This document shows positions 54,402 through 62,468 of a stretch of DNA of 64,000 nt, piece after piece. Position 1 is the first letter of the stretch; each line of letters opens with the position of its first letter. Made by a program: the position numbers and the translations under genes. Source of the stretch: JBEBVQ01 sp037190845 (lineage in GTDB: Bacteria > Bacteroidota > Bacteroidia > Chitinophagales > Chitinophagaceae); the NCBI GenBank assembly GCA_037190845.1, contig JBBCJI010000001.1, positions 62,001 through 126,000 of the forward strand, given 5' to 3'. The notes beneath the pieces were generated by a model. That model ran no database searches, had not been told where the DNA came from, and was given only the letters and a program-made list of their open reading frames with translations.

Positions 54402-54872
54402 TCACCCCGCGACTTCCCAATGCGGTCTCTTAAGAAGCGATTTTGCTATAGTAACATGCCCGCTGGTAAGCCCGATAAGAGGGCTGGTTAATATCAGGCG
54501 TTCTTTCAGGAATGCCGGTAAATCCAGTAACGATTTGTCATCGTCAATGATGATAAAATTTTCGTCGCTGATGTGAGCGTTAAACCATCTCAGTATTTCG
54601 TCTTTCCGGCTTAGCTGATCAATATTGGCACCAAGCGATTTTATGTTGCTGATATGAATACCGCGATTGAGAAAAATGGCAATCCATTCTGCTGTGGTGT
54701 AATTCATCTTATGCGACGTGGTAAGCATGACAGTGGTATCTTTAGAAATCAGATTTTGAAGCGCATCAACAGCCTGGCCGCTAAAAGCAGGAAACCCGTC
54801 ATCCAGTAGTTCAGGACTTTTCCATCCTCTGGCAGGAACCATTACACCATCTATGTCAAGAAAGATCAGCAT
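54402..54872 (-). CDS. Small HAD-like hydrolase
   Basis: The 156-residue protein begins MLIFLDIDGVMVPARGW, the HAD motif I (DxD) with the nucleophile Asp. It has VMLTTSHKMN (motif II Thr/Ser) and a late acidic motif ENFIIIDDDKSLLDLP (motif IV). The Lys of motif III is probably in the SRKDEILRW region. Such small, cap-less HAD proteins are phosphatases, with the substrate unknown here. It lies 18 bp after the ParB-like gene in the same direction, so the two probably form an operon. Confidence 0.7.
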   Translation of the reverse strand: MLIFLDIDGVMVPARGWKSPELLDDGFPAFSGQAVDALQNLISKDTTVMLTTSHKMNYTTAEWIAIFLNRGIHISNIKSLGANIDQLSRKDEILRWFNAHISDENFIIIDDDKSLLDLPAFLKERLILTSPLIGLTSGHVTIAKSLLKRPHWEVAG

Positions 54873-54890
54873 GAGTCACGAAATTACTGT

Positions 54891-55274
54891 TTATTTCAGT
54901 ATCTCAATTATTTTTTCAAGTGGCAGGTTGTTAAATGCTGCGTCTTGTTGGTTTAAAATGCCTATCATTTCCGGGGTATCCCAATCATTATGCTCAAGGT
55001 TTACAGATTCCCATGCTACCACCTGGGTTCCACGTGTCGTTAACGACGGATTTGCTTCAACCGGAAGGCCCGCTAACATGGATGCAATATACCTGTGATG
55101 TCCATCGCATATGATGCGGTCGTGCACCTTTATGTTCCTGAATCTTATTCCTGCTACCATCTTTTTGTAGATACGGTTTATGATGGGGACACATAATTTC
55201 TTGTGTGTGCATTTCAGCTCAACAGTGTTATTGCAAATGAGATCACGTATTATGGCTTCTGTTATCTGCTTCAA
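54891..55274 (-). CDS. Small ParB/sulfiredoxin-like protein
   Basis: The 127-residue reading frame opens with a TTG at 55274. The central motif RIICDGHHRYIASMLAGLPVEANPS resembles the box II (DGHHR/GxHR) of ParB-like and sulfiredoxin-like folds, which in ParB binds CTP and in Srx binds ATP. No helix-turn-helix DNA-binding part follows, so it is a single small domain. Its partner is the HAD-like gene 18 bp downstream. Function not established; the start codon is uncertain. Confidence 0.5.
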   Translation of the reverse strand: MKQITEAIIRDLICNNTVELKCTHKKLCVPIINRIYKKMVAGIRFRNIKVHDRIICDGHHRYIASMLAGLPVEANPSLTTRGTQVVAWESVNLEHNDWDTPEMIGILNQQDAAFNNLPLEKIIEILK

Positions 55275-55562
55275 TTTCGATAAAATAATCAGTAAAAATA
55301 TCAGAATTTTTCCAATAAAATTATACTTTTTATCAAATCATAAAATGTTGTTTTAAGATGTTTTATTTAATATTTGTAAGCTAAACAATATACCGGAGGA
55401 TACATGCAGTGCGGGCTAATATTGTATACGCCGTGTTCAAAATGGAAATGCAGAGATTAGCGGACTTACAATCATCTTGCAGCAAACGGATGATATTTAT
55501 GCCGTACCTTGCAGCGCCTTTTAACTGACCGGAGTGCCGGTAATTCTAAATTTAAAACAGAC

Positions 55563-55865
55563 ATGACAGAAAAGAAATCGTCCGCCGTATCTCATCTGCG
55601 TATTTCAGGTATTGCAGAGGGTATTTCGTTTTTGCTTCTGCTGGGTATTGCCATGCCGTTAAAGTATATGGCAGGTATCCCGGAGGCAGTAAAATACACC
55701 GGATGGATACACGGTATACTCTTTATCTGGTATGTGTTCAGCATCGTATGGGTACGTGAAACAGTGGGATTATCACTGAAAAATTCCCTGTTTGCTTTTG
55801 TCGCTTCTTTGCTGCCATTCGGCACTTTTTACGCTGATAAAAAAATATTCCGGCATTTACAATAA
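55563..55865 (+). CDS. DUF3817 small membrane protein
   Basis: The protein is about 100 residues from the ATG at 55563 (MTEKKSSAVSHLRISGIAEG); the frame is open to 55509. Three hydrophobic segments and the motifs RISGIAEGISFLLLL, WIHGILFIWYVF and SLLPFGTFYADKKIF match DUF3817, a family of small integral membrane proteins of unknown role. The preceding 290 bp hold no gene. Confidence 0.8.
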   Translation: MTEKKSSAVSHLRISGIAEGISFLLLLGIAMPLKYMAGIPEAVKYTGWIHGILFIWYVFSIVWVRETVGLSLKNSLFAFVASLLPFGTFYADKKIFRHLQ

Positions 55866-55918
55866 AATCCACAGTTACATTTGCGCTGAAATACCATCCA
55901 TTAATTTGAAAATTCGGG

Positions 55919-56005
55919 AATGTGTCAATTTGAAAATGTCCATGTTATGTAAGCGATAAGCATTACACTCATTTTCAAATTTTCAAATTCTCAAATTGCC
56001 ACATT
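55919..56005. repeat. AT-rich CAAATT palindromic repeat before purA
   Basis: The arm 55919-55938 (aatgtgtcaatttgaaaatg) pairs with the longer arm 55970-56005 (cattttcaaatt... ending gccacatt), which carries an internal duplication of the tttcaaat word. Words of this type recur between genes in related genomes. Confidence 0.55.
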
Positions 56006-56039
56006 AAAAACGATTGTTTTTTTAATAGTGGAGTTGTGA

Positions 56040-56070
56040 TTTGTATTTCGTTAATTTGCTTTTAATTTTA
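56040..56070 (+). promoter_or_regulatory. Putative purA promoter
   Basis: TTTG at 56040-56043 and TAATTTTA at 56063-56070 are separated by 19 bp. The last base differs from TAnnTTTG. It lies 17 bp before the ATG. Confidence 0.45.
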
Positions 56071-56087
56071 CGCACCAATTTTCAGGT

Positions 56088-57353
56088 ATGATTGATGTTT
56101 TGCTCGGCTTGCAGTGGGGAGACGAAGGAAAAGGAAAGATCGTTGACTATCTCGCTGCACAGTACGATATTATTGCCCGTTTTCAGGGCGGCCCAAATGC
56201 GGGACATACTTTGTATGTAGACGGAAAGAAAGTGGTATTGCATACTATCCCTTCCGGAGTTTTTCAGCCGCATTGTCTTAACCTGATCGGGAACGGAGTC
56301 GTCATAGACCCGGTTACGTTGCAAAAAGAGATACAGACGATCGTAGCCCTGCAGCCGGATCTGCTTGAGCGCCTGTTCGTGTCGCGTCGTGCCCACCTGA
56401 TCATACCTACGCACCGTGCGCTTGATGCAGCTTCCGAATCGGCTAAGGGAAAAGAAAAGATAGGCTCTACGTTAAAAGGTATCGGACCTGCATATATGGA
56501 TAAAACCGGCAGGAATGGTCTGCGTGTGGGAGATATACTCAGTCGTAGTTTTGAAGAAAAGTATGAGCAGCTTAAAGCCAAGCACCTGCAGATGCTCAGC
56601 CAGTATGATCATCAGGTCGCCTGGCAGGAGTGGGAACCCGCTTTTCTTGAGGCGGTTGAATTTCTGCGTGGCTTGCAGGTGGTGAATGCTGAGTACTGGC
56701 TGGACGATCATCTGAAAAACGGTAAAAAAGTGCTTGCAGAAGGGGCGCAGGGTAGTATGCTGGATATAGACTTCGGTACATATCCCTTTGTCACGTCCTC
56801 AAATACGATTACGGCGGGTGTATGTAATGGTCTCGGAGTGGCGCCCTCCAGGATCGGAGAAGTATATGGCATCACCAAAGCATATTGTACGCGTGTCGGA
56901 GGCGGACCATTCCCTACCGAACTGGAAGATGAAACCGGTGAAGCGTTACGTAAGGCCGGTAGTGAATTTGGTGCAACCACAGGTCGTCCCAGGCGTTGTG
57001 GTTGGGCTGATCTGGTAGCGCTCCGTTATGCGGTCATGCTTAGTGGTGTTACAAGGCTGATCATGACCAAGGCGGATGTGCTGGATCATTTTAGTCCGGT
57101 AAAAGCTGCCGTAGCCTATACGGTGGATGGAGTAGAAACTACAGAGCTGCCTTATGATCTTTGCAGTGCTGATGTGTCTCCTGTATATCGTTCATTCCCA
57201 GGCTGGGAGAAGCCGGTGAGCTCTTGCAGTGCATACGAAGATTTACCGCAGGAGTTTAAAGATTATTGCAGTTTTGTGGCCGGATTTCTGGAAACAAAGA
57301 TCGCATACGTTTCCAATGGTACTGGCAGAGATCAGCTACTGATAATTCCTTAA
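56088..57353 (+). CDS. purA: Adenylosuccinate synthetase
   Basis: The 421-residue protein is the GTP-dependent enzyme that joins IMP and aspartate, the first committed step to AMP. It starts DVLLGLQWGDEGKGKIVDYL (phosphate-binding loop) and has FQGGPNAGHTLYV, GIGPAYMDKTGRNGLRVGD, AEGAQGSMLDIDFGTYPFVTSSN and RVGGGPFPTEL. Length is normal. It is followed 78 bp later by the acidic-protein gene and then pabB, all rightward. Confidence 0.96.
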   Translation: MIDVLLGLQWGDEGKGKIVDYLAAQYDIIARFQGGPNAGHTLYVDGKKVVLHTIPSGVFQPHCLNLIGNGVVIDPVTLQKEIQTIVALQPDLLERLFVSRRAHLIIPTHRALDAASESAKGKEKIGSTLKGIGPAYMDKTGRNGLRVGDILSRSFEEKYEQLKAKHLQMLSQYDHQVAWQEWEPAFLEAVEFLRGLQVVNAEYWLDDHLKNGKKVLAEGAQGSMLDIDFGTYPFVTSSNTITAGVCNGLGVAPSRIGEVYGITKAYCTRVGGGPFPTELEDETGEALRKAGSEFGATTGRPRRCGWADLVALRYAVMLSGVTRLIMTKADVLDHFSPVKAAVAYTVDGVETTELPYDLCSADVSPVYRSFPGWEKPVSSCSAYEDLPQEFKDYCSFVAGFLETKIAYVSNGTGRDQLLIIP

Positions 57354-57431
57354 AGAAATATTTATATTTTATAATCAAAAAAAAATTTGGCAAAGTCAGC
57401 AAACAGTTAAAATTTTACGACAGCAATAGTT

Positions 57432-57890
57432 ATGAGTGCTATGAAATCGAATCCTGGTAAAAAAACGCCCGCGGCCAATAAGGGTACCGCAAAGGTTGAC
57501 AAACCGACAACTAAGAAAACATCTACCAAGTCGGCTAAGGCAGATGAGGAAGATGATGAAAATGACGGAGAACCGGAATTGTTGGAGAAAGCTGTGGCAG
57601 CTAAAAAGCCAACTGCTGCAAAAGACGGCAGGAAACGTGGTGATGACGATGATCTGGACGATGATGACGATGATGATCTGGAGGACGATGATTTTGATCT
57701 GGATGAGGAGGAGGATGATTTTGATCTGGACAAAGATTTTGAGGAATTCGAATTGCCTAAATCAAAGAAATCTTCCGGTGGCAAGAAGCCGTCAAAGTCC
57801 GATGATGATGATTTTGACATTGATGATGAGTTCAAGGACCTTGGCTTTTTCAATGATGATGGTTTCGACGATGACGACGATGATTTTTAA
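57432..57890 (+). CDS. Highly acidic low-complexity protein
   Basis: The 152-residue protein has a Lys/Thr/Ala-rich N-terminal third (KKTPAANKGTAKVDKPTTKKTSTKSAK) and then long Asp/Glu runs (DDDDDDDLEDDDFDLDEE). It ends in short hydrophobic-acidic motifs (EFKDLGFFNDDGFDDDDDDF). It has no signal peptide or membrane segment and is likely disordered. The bipartite basic/acidic composition resembles bacterial histone-like or RNA-polymerase-associated tails, but no family is recognised. It is located between purA and pabB, 12 bp before pabB. Function unknown. Confidence 0.7.
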   Translation: MSAMKSNPGKKTPAANKGTAKVDKPTTKKTSTKSAKADEEDDENDGEPELLEKAVAAKKPTAAKDGRKRGDDDDLDDDDDDDLEDDDFDLDEEEDDFDLDKDFEEFELPKSKKSSGGKKPSKSDDDDFDIDDEFKDLGFFNDDGFDDDDDDF

Positions 57891-57902
57891 CTTGTTATCA
57901 TA

Positions 57903-59195
57903 TTGAACCGTTTAACGGCTACATTTCCCCTTGCCGAAGGGCAGGCGACAAGTATAAAAGCACAAATGCTGAACTGGGTAAAACAGTTCGGCATTTTTCT
58001 ATTTCTGGATAGCAATAATTATCCTGACCGTTACGGGCGATATGATTGCCTGGTAGCTGCCGGGGCGCATGAATTGCTGCATCCCGGTAATGATGACGGT
58101 AATGGTCTGGCTGCATTGCAGCGTTATGCCGGCGACTGGTTGTTCGGGCATATCTGTTACGATTACAAAAACATACTCGAGTCCCGCTTGTCTTCACGCC
58201 ATACGGAGCAACATCATTACCCTTTATTTTCTTTCTTTCGTCCGGAGATTGTATGCACAATCAGTCGTGGTCAGGAAGTGCTTACGATCGAGGCAATCGG
58301 CCTGAACCCGGAAGCAATATACCGACAGATATGTGCACAAACGCCTCCGGCGCAGGCTGTGCTCCCCGGGCTGCAATTTACCCCGCGTATGGATCGGGCA
58401 TTATATATAGATACGGTCGGGGCATTGCGCCGCCATATAGCTGATGGGGATTGCTATGAAGTAAATCTCTGTAGTGAAGGATACTGTATGGATGCCGATG
58501 TGGATCCGCTACAGGTCTTCCTGAATCTGAATCATCTTTCCCCGGCCCCGTTTGCCGCTTATTACCGTCAGCATAATCTTTATATGATGTGTGCCAGTCC
58601 GGAGCGTTATCTGCAGAAATCAGGACGTGTTCTGTGTTCACAACCAATTAAAGGAACTGCACGCCGGGACCCGGATCCCGGGAAAGATCAGCAGATAAAG
58701 CGAGCACTTCGGGAAGATATCAAGGAACGCGCTGAAAACATCATGATTGCAGACCTGGTACGCAATGATCTGGCACGTAGCTGTATGCCGGGTACGATAC
58801 AAGTAAATGAGCTGCTGGGCATTTACAGCTACCCGCAGGTACACCAGATGATCTCAACGGTCAGCGGTACACTGGAACCGGGAAGGTCTTTTACGGATGC
58901 CATAAGTTATTCATTCCCGATGGGCAGTATGACAGGTGCGCCGAAATTCCGCGTCATGGAATTGATTGATCAATATGAAACTGCCCGGCGGGAGCTGTTT
59001 TCCGGTACGGTAGGTTATATCACACCCGGCCAGGACTTTGATTTTAATGTTATCATCCGAAGCCTCTTTTATAATGCTGCTGACCGGTATTTGTCGTACC
59101 AGACCGGTGGAGCGATCACGTATGACAGTGACCCTGAAAAAGAATGGGAGGAACGTAAGCTCAAGGCCTGGGCGCTGGAACGCATTTTTAGCTAG
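57903..59195 (+). CDS. pabB: Aminodeoxychorismate synthase component I (chorismate-binding)
   Basis: The 430-residue protein starts at a TTG, because no ATG is in frame before residue 22. The chorismate-binding core contains VNLCSEGY, ASPERYLQ, SQPIKGTARR (the catalytic Lys-containing motif of PabB), IMIADLVRNDLARSC, SYPQVHQMISTVSGTL, SMTGAPKFRVMELIDQYE and YQTGGAITYDSDPEKEWEE. PabB makes 4-amino-4-deoxychorismate for folate. The PIKGT motif fits PabB rather than anthranilate synthase. No glutaminase or lyase (pabA, pabC) follows here. Confidence 0.9.
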   Translation: MNRLTATFPLAEGQATSIKAQMLNWVKQFGIFLFLDSNNYPDRYGRYDCLVAAGAHELLHPGNDDGNGLAALQRYAGDWLFGHICYDYKNILESRLSSRHTEQHHYPLFSFFRPEIVCTISRGQEVLTIEAIGLNPEAIYRQICAQTPPAQAVLPGLQFTPRMDRALYIDTVGALRRHIADGDCYEVNLCSEGYCMDADVDPLQVFLNLNHLSPAPFAAYYRQHNLYMMCASPERYLQKSGRVLCSQPIKGTARRDPDPGKDQQIKRALREDIKERAENIMIADLVRNDLARSCMPGTIQVNELLGIYSYPQVHQMISTVSGTLEPGRSFTDAISYSFPMGSMTGAPKFRVMELIDQYETARRELFSGTVGYITPGQDFDFNVIIRSLFYNAADRYLSYQTGGAITYDSDPEKEWEERKLKAWALERIFS

Positions 59196-60263
59196 TGTGA
59201 TGAACCTGGGTGGGGAAATATAACATCCTTACACTCAGAAGCTGTCTAATATTCTTTCGGATCTCAATGTGTGTCAGTAGGAATATCCGTTTTTCCAAAG
59301 TGCAGTGTTATGCCATGATAGTTTATGCTGCCTTTTCAGGGCGCTGTTGGTGAGTTGATTGTGTTGCACCCAACGCGCTACGTTGGGTTGGGTATATGTT
59401 GCCCCTGCGGGGCGATGTTGTAATAACGCTACCAAAGAATGGAGCGTTTAATGCCTATAATCCGGTGCATTACGTCTGTGTGGGACCGGAATGAATATTC
59501 CTGCGTATGTTGACCGGAAAACTCAAAGACTGAAAACCTGTGATACATTTAGCCTGGGCATCGCCCCGGGCCGCAGACAAAACCAACCTCCCCTGTGCCC
59601 TGAAAGGGGCAATACTAAAAACAACAGTCGCAGGAACGGGTCAGAGAAGGTTGGCTGTAATCATTTTTTGCCAATCAATTTTGGACAGCTTCTAAAGGTT
59701 TGTGCTTTCGAATATCAGTATGAGGAACGTTTTCCTCTTTGTCGCAATATGGTGTCCGGATATTTTTGTTTTATTTATTTAAAACATAATTTAATTAATC
59801 GTTTCATTATAAGAGCTCTGCCCATAGAATGGAGATGTTATTGGAAATGTGTTGCCTGTTGGCATTGATTTGTTGATTCTGGCTGTGAGAGAGAAGATTT
59901 ATATTCAATGAAGCCGGATAAAGAAAATACGCCGCAGGAGATACCCCCCAGCAGTAGCATATTATATGACCGGGCAGATGTTGCACCCGAACGGAGGGTC
60001 TGTCATTAATACGTAATGACGATGTCTGTCCCCCGGAAAAATGCCTGAATCTGTTGCAGGCATTTAATAACAAGTGAGGTGAATCACAGCAGACACAATA
60101 TTTATGGCTGCTGTGATTCATCTGAAATAAATAAAATGTGGCTGGTGAATAAATGCTGTCGGTAACTACGGGCTGACAATTTATTCGTGTTTCCCCTGTA
60201 TGTATCTGGAGCTTCATTTACAAGGTGTTATTGATTTATTTTTTTTTATAAAAGCCAATAAAA
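59196..60263. other. Gene-poor stretch with MITE-like repeat
   Basis: Apart from the repeat at 59237-59693, the region holds only short hairpins: gtcatta...taatgac near 60000, and gaatcacagcag (60081-60092) with ctgctgtgattc (60108-60119). No convincing gene is seen. Short frames inside lack protein-like features. Confidence 0.55.
59237..59693. repeat. MITE-like multi-hairpin repeat, copy R1
   Basis: Terminal inverted repeats AGAAGCTGTCT (59237-59247) and GGACAGCTTCT (59683-59693) bound a string of small hairpins: cccaacg...cgttggg at 59369-59387, gcccctgcggggc at 59401, a cctgggc...cccggg pair near 59553-59570, and cccc...gggg at about 59590-59609. The interior is shared with R2 (60663-61105). 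There is no transposase. It begins 41 bp after pabB. Confidence 0.6.
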
Positions 60264-60614
60264 ATGAGCTCAGGACCAATGACATATGCCCAGGCGCATA
60301 CTGTGTGTAAGCGATTCCAGCATCTGTGCGGGATGGCGATTGATCCCAATGTGATGGGAAAAGGGATTATTGAATGTGTGGCTGTTGCTCCGTATGAGCA
60401 AAGCCATAAGTGGATGTTCGCGCAGTTTTACCGGGAATGCGGGGATGCTCATAAAGCGCTTACTCTGTATAAGCATACAGCTTTTGATGTGATATTGCTC
60501 GCACGCCCTCTGCTGCGCAAACGAGGGATCAGCTATATTGAATTGCAGAAATACATTGTTTTATATCAGGGACCGCTGGAGGCCTCAGCTTACCAAAGCC
60601 TGGTCTGGATATAG
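60264..60614 (+). CDS. Hypothetical protein between two MITE-like repeats
   Basis: The 116-residue protein has a mixed helical composition with aromatic and Cys residues (AHTVCKRFQHLCGMAIDPNVMGKGIIECVAV, WMFAQFYRECGDAHKALTLYKHTAFDVILLARPLL). It has no signal peptide, membrane segment or known motif. Codon use looks coding-like and the ATG is preceded by an AT-rich leader. It lies between repeats R1 and R2. I cannot assign a family; it may be an orphan of accessory DNA. Confidence 0.5.
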   Translation: MSSGPMTYAQAHTVCKRFQHLCGMAIDPNVMGKGIIECVAVAPYEQSHKWMFAQFYRECGDAHKALTLYKHTAFDVILLARPLLRKRGISYIELQKYIVLYQGPLEASAYQSLVWI

Positions 60615-60662
60615 ACTATAAGCTCCGGGGCAATACTCCATGGCATATTGCTGCTGCATGCC

Positions 60663-61105
60663 TGAAAGCTGTCTGAAATTTATTCAGAGTATGATACGTA
60701 GCAGTGAAATATCAGCATTGCCATGTTCAAAGGGCAGGGAGGGGCCTGGCAAGCCAGATATATGCTGCCCTTTCAGGGCAATGTTGTCGTGCTGACCGGT
60801 TTATACCCAACGCGCTGCGTTCCGTATATATTGCCCCTGCGAGGCGGTGTTGTTTCGGCTCCTCCTGGTGTTGTTACAGTTCTCCAAAGATTAAAAGCTA
60901 TCCACGTAAAAAACATACCGGACCGGATACCCTCAAAAGGCTGAAAGCCTTTGATACATTTAGCCCGGGCATTCGCCCCGGGCGGCAGTCAAAACCAACC
61001 TCCCATGCGCCTTGAAAAGGCAAGATAAAAAGCAACCGTCGGAGGAATGTGTCAGGGAAGCTTTGCTATATTCATTTTTGTCGGGTAATTATAGACAACT
61101 TTTGA
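60663..61105. repeat. MITE-like multi-hairpin repeat, copy R2
   Basis: The left end TGAAAGCTGTCTGAAAT (60663-60679) is imperfectly inverted at TTATAGACAACTTTTGA (61089-61105). Interior hairpins include aaaggct/agccttt at 60936-60952 and gcccgggc/ccccgggc at 60963-60983. Shared words with R1 include acccaacgcgct, ttgcccctgcg, tgatacatttagcc and aaccaacctccc in the same order. Confidence 0.6.
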
Positions 61106-61143
61106 GGGGGGGATTATTGTTTTTACGTCCGTATGTAACCAAA

Positions 61144-61183
61144 CAAAGTCCATACCCTTTATAAAGAAGGTGTATGGACTTTG
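61144..61183 (-). terminator. Terminator-like hairpin after the BON-domain gene
   Basis: Arms 61144-61160 and 61167-61183 (caaagtccatac... / ...gtatggactttg) pair along about 17 bp with two mismatches. They lie about 20 bp beyond the leftward gene that ends at 61204. Confidence 0.6.
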
Positions 61184-61203
61184 GGTACAGGATAATTATG
61201 GGA

Positions 61204-62100
61204 TCATCCTTTTTTCTGCAGTCGTTGCTGCGACGTTTCGGATTCTTCCTTCCGTTCATTCCGATCCATCCGTTGCCCTTCTTTGGAGAAAGGACTGATG
61301 CGGATTCTGTTTTCAACATTGCTCACTGCCGAGACAGATTCTGCAATATCTTCGGCCCTGCGTTTTATCTCTTTGTTCATTACTGTGCCGCTGAGTGTCA
61401 CTTCCCCGTTTTCTACCAGCACCTCAACGTCTGATGCATCTATATAAGGATCGTCGCTCAGTCTGTCATTGATATCATCCTTAATACGCTCATCCGAACG
61501 ATGGTATCCCTTAGGGCCTACGCCTTTGTATATCCCGTTGTCCTGCCGCAGATCCTGGCTCTTGCGATGTTGGGCATCTTCATCCCCGAACCACGAAGAT
61601 ACCTCGTCGCGTGTGCGGTCCCACCAGTTGCGGTCATCGTCGCGGCGTGTTTCCTGATCGCGATAGTCATGCATGCTCTGGCCGTATTGCCTGTAGGGTG
61701 TTTCCCTGTATCCATAGCTGCTCCGTCTGCCTGTGTTACGGTTTTCCGGATACTCATTTTCTTCCTGTCTGTATCCGCGGTAGGAGTGTTGCGCACGGTA
61801 AGCGTCATAGCCCTGATCGTTCTCAAACTGTTGCTGGTTCTGGTAACGTTGTTGCCGGCCGGCATTGCTATCCTGGTAATGTCCATGTTGCTGCCACTGA
61901 GATCCATATGGTTCATGCCCGGAATATTGCGGCCCTGAATAATGGTCGTCATGATAGCTCTCAAATTGCCCCCTGTAGTTGCCTCTCCGCTGAGACTCGC
62001 CGGGATAGCTGCCCGGAGCATATCTGGGTGTGCGGTTTTCATTTGGTTCTCTCTGTCTCCGGTTGTGAATACTGTCCGGACGCTGATTCCTGTTTGCCAT
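61204..62100 (-). CDS. BON-domain protein with long charged N-terminus
   Basis: The 298-residue protein has a long, hydrophilic N-terminal half rich in Arg, Tyr, Gln, Gly and Asp (SESQRRGNYRGQFESYHDDHY style). Next is the motif WWDRTRDEVSSWFGDEDAQHRK that often precedes BON domains in Bacteroidetes and Proteobacteria. A BON domain follows at about 200-275 (ERIKDDINDRLSDDPYIDASDVEVLVENGEVTLSGTV, SNVENRIRI). BON domains bind phospholipid or envelope surfaces and are common in osmotic-stress proteins. No signal peptide is evident, so the location is uncertain. Confidence 0.75.
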   Translation of the reverse strand: MANRNQRPDSIHNRRQREPNENRTPRYAPGSYPGESQRRGNYRGQFESYHDDHYSGPQYSGHEPYGSQWQQHGHYQDSNAGRQQRYQNQQQFENDQGYDAYRAQHSYRGYRQEENEYPENRNTGRRSSYGYRETPYRQYGQSMHDYRDQETRRDDDRNWWDRTRDEVSSWFGDEDAQHRKSQDLRQDNGIYKGVGPKGYHRSDERIKDDINDRLSDDPYIDASDVEVLVENGEVTLSGTVMNKEIKRRAEDIAESVSAVSNVENRIRISPFSKEGQRMDRNERKEESETSQQRLQKKG

Positions 62101-62468
62101 AAAGAATATATTTAGCAGTTAATAAAAAGTATCATCAGGAAAAGCAAAAAAACCACACCAGATGTTTATTTGTATGATTCTGTAATGATACATGTGTGCA
62201 GTGCAGGATGATTGGAGGATACATGCTCTGAGGGAAGGCGCTCAACAACAGTGGTTATGGGAGCCTTCTGTTATGTATAAGGGCGTTTCTGCGTTTTAAT
62301 ATCCGTGTTGTGTTTGTGGGGAAGACTTTTCTCTATGTCCCGCAAACTTCAAAGAATGATCCGGGCTCTCATTTTATGCATACAGGTAAAGGCTGCCCGA
62401 AAAGCCTTATATCGGCACTTTTCAGACAGCCTTGTTGCAAAATCAATACCTGGTGCTTTTGAACCGTA
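62101..62468. other. Intergenic region with terminator only
   Basis: Nothing coding is seen between the start of the BON gene and the end of the S9 peptidase gene. The only clear structure is the hairpin at 62389-62433. Confidence 0.5.
62389..62433 (-). terminator. Terminator hairpin after the S9 peptidase gene
   Basis: On the minus strand AAGGCTGTCTGAAAAG and CTTTTCGGGCAGCCTT form a 16-bp stem with two non-Watson-Crick positions, 35 bp beyond the peptidase stop. The GGCTGTCT...AGACAGCC type is a common Bacteroidetes terminator. Confidence 0.65.

Larger units (their letters stand above)
60615..61203. other. Non-coding stretch holding repeat R2 and a terminator
   Basis: It holds repeat copy R2 (60663-61105) and a hairpin at 61144-61183. 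Frames inside R2 are judged non-coding because they follow the hairpin pattern. Confidence 0.55.

Noticed and set aside
59491..59868. 125-residue plus-strand frame
   Set aside because: It runs through repeat R1, whose sequence is explained by serial hairpins. The translation is rich in Arg, Asn and Cys with no family resemblance.
62389..62433. Possible inverted ends of a tiny transposon (GGCTGTCT type)
   Set aside because: Arms are only 13 bp apart and lie just after a stop codon, so a transcription terminator is the simpler explanation.
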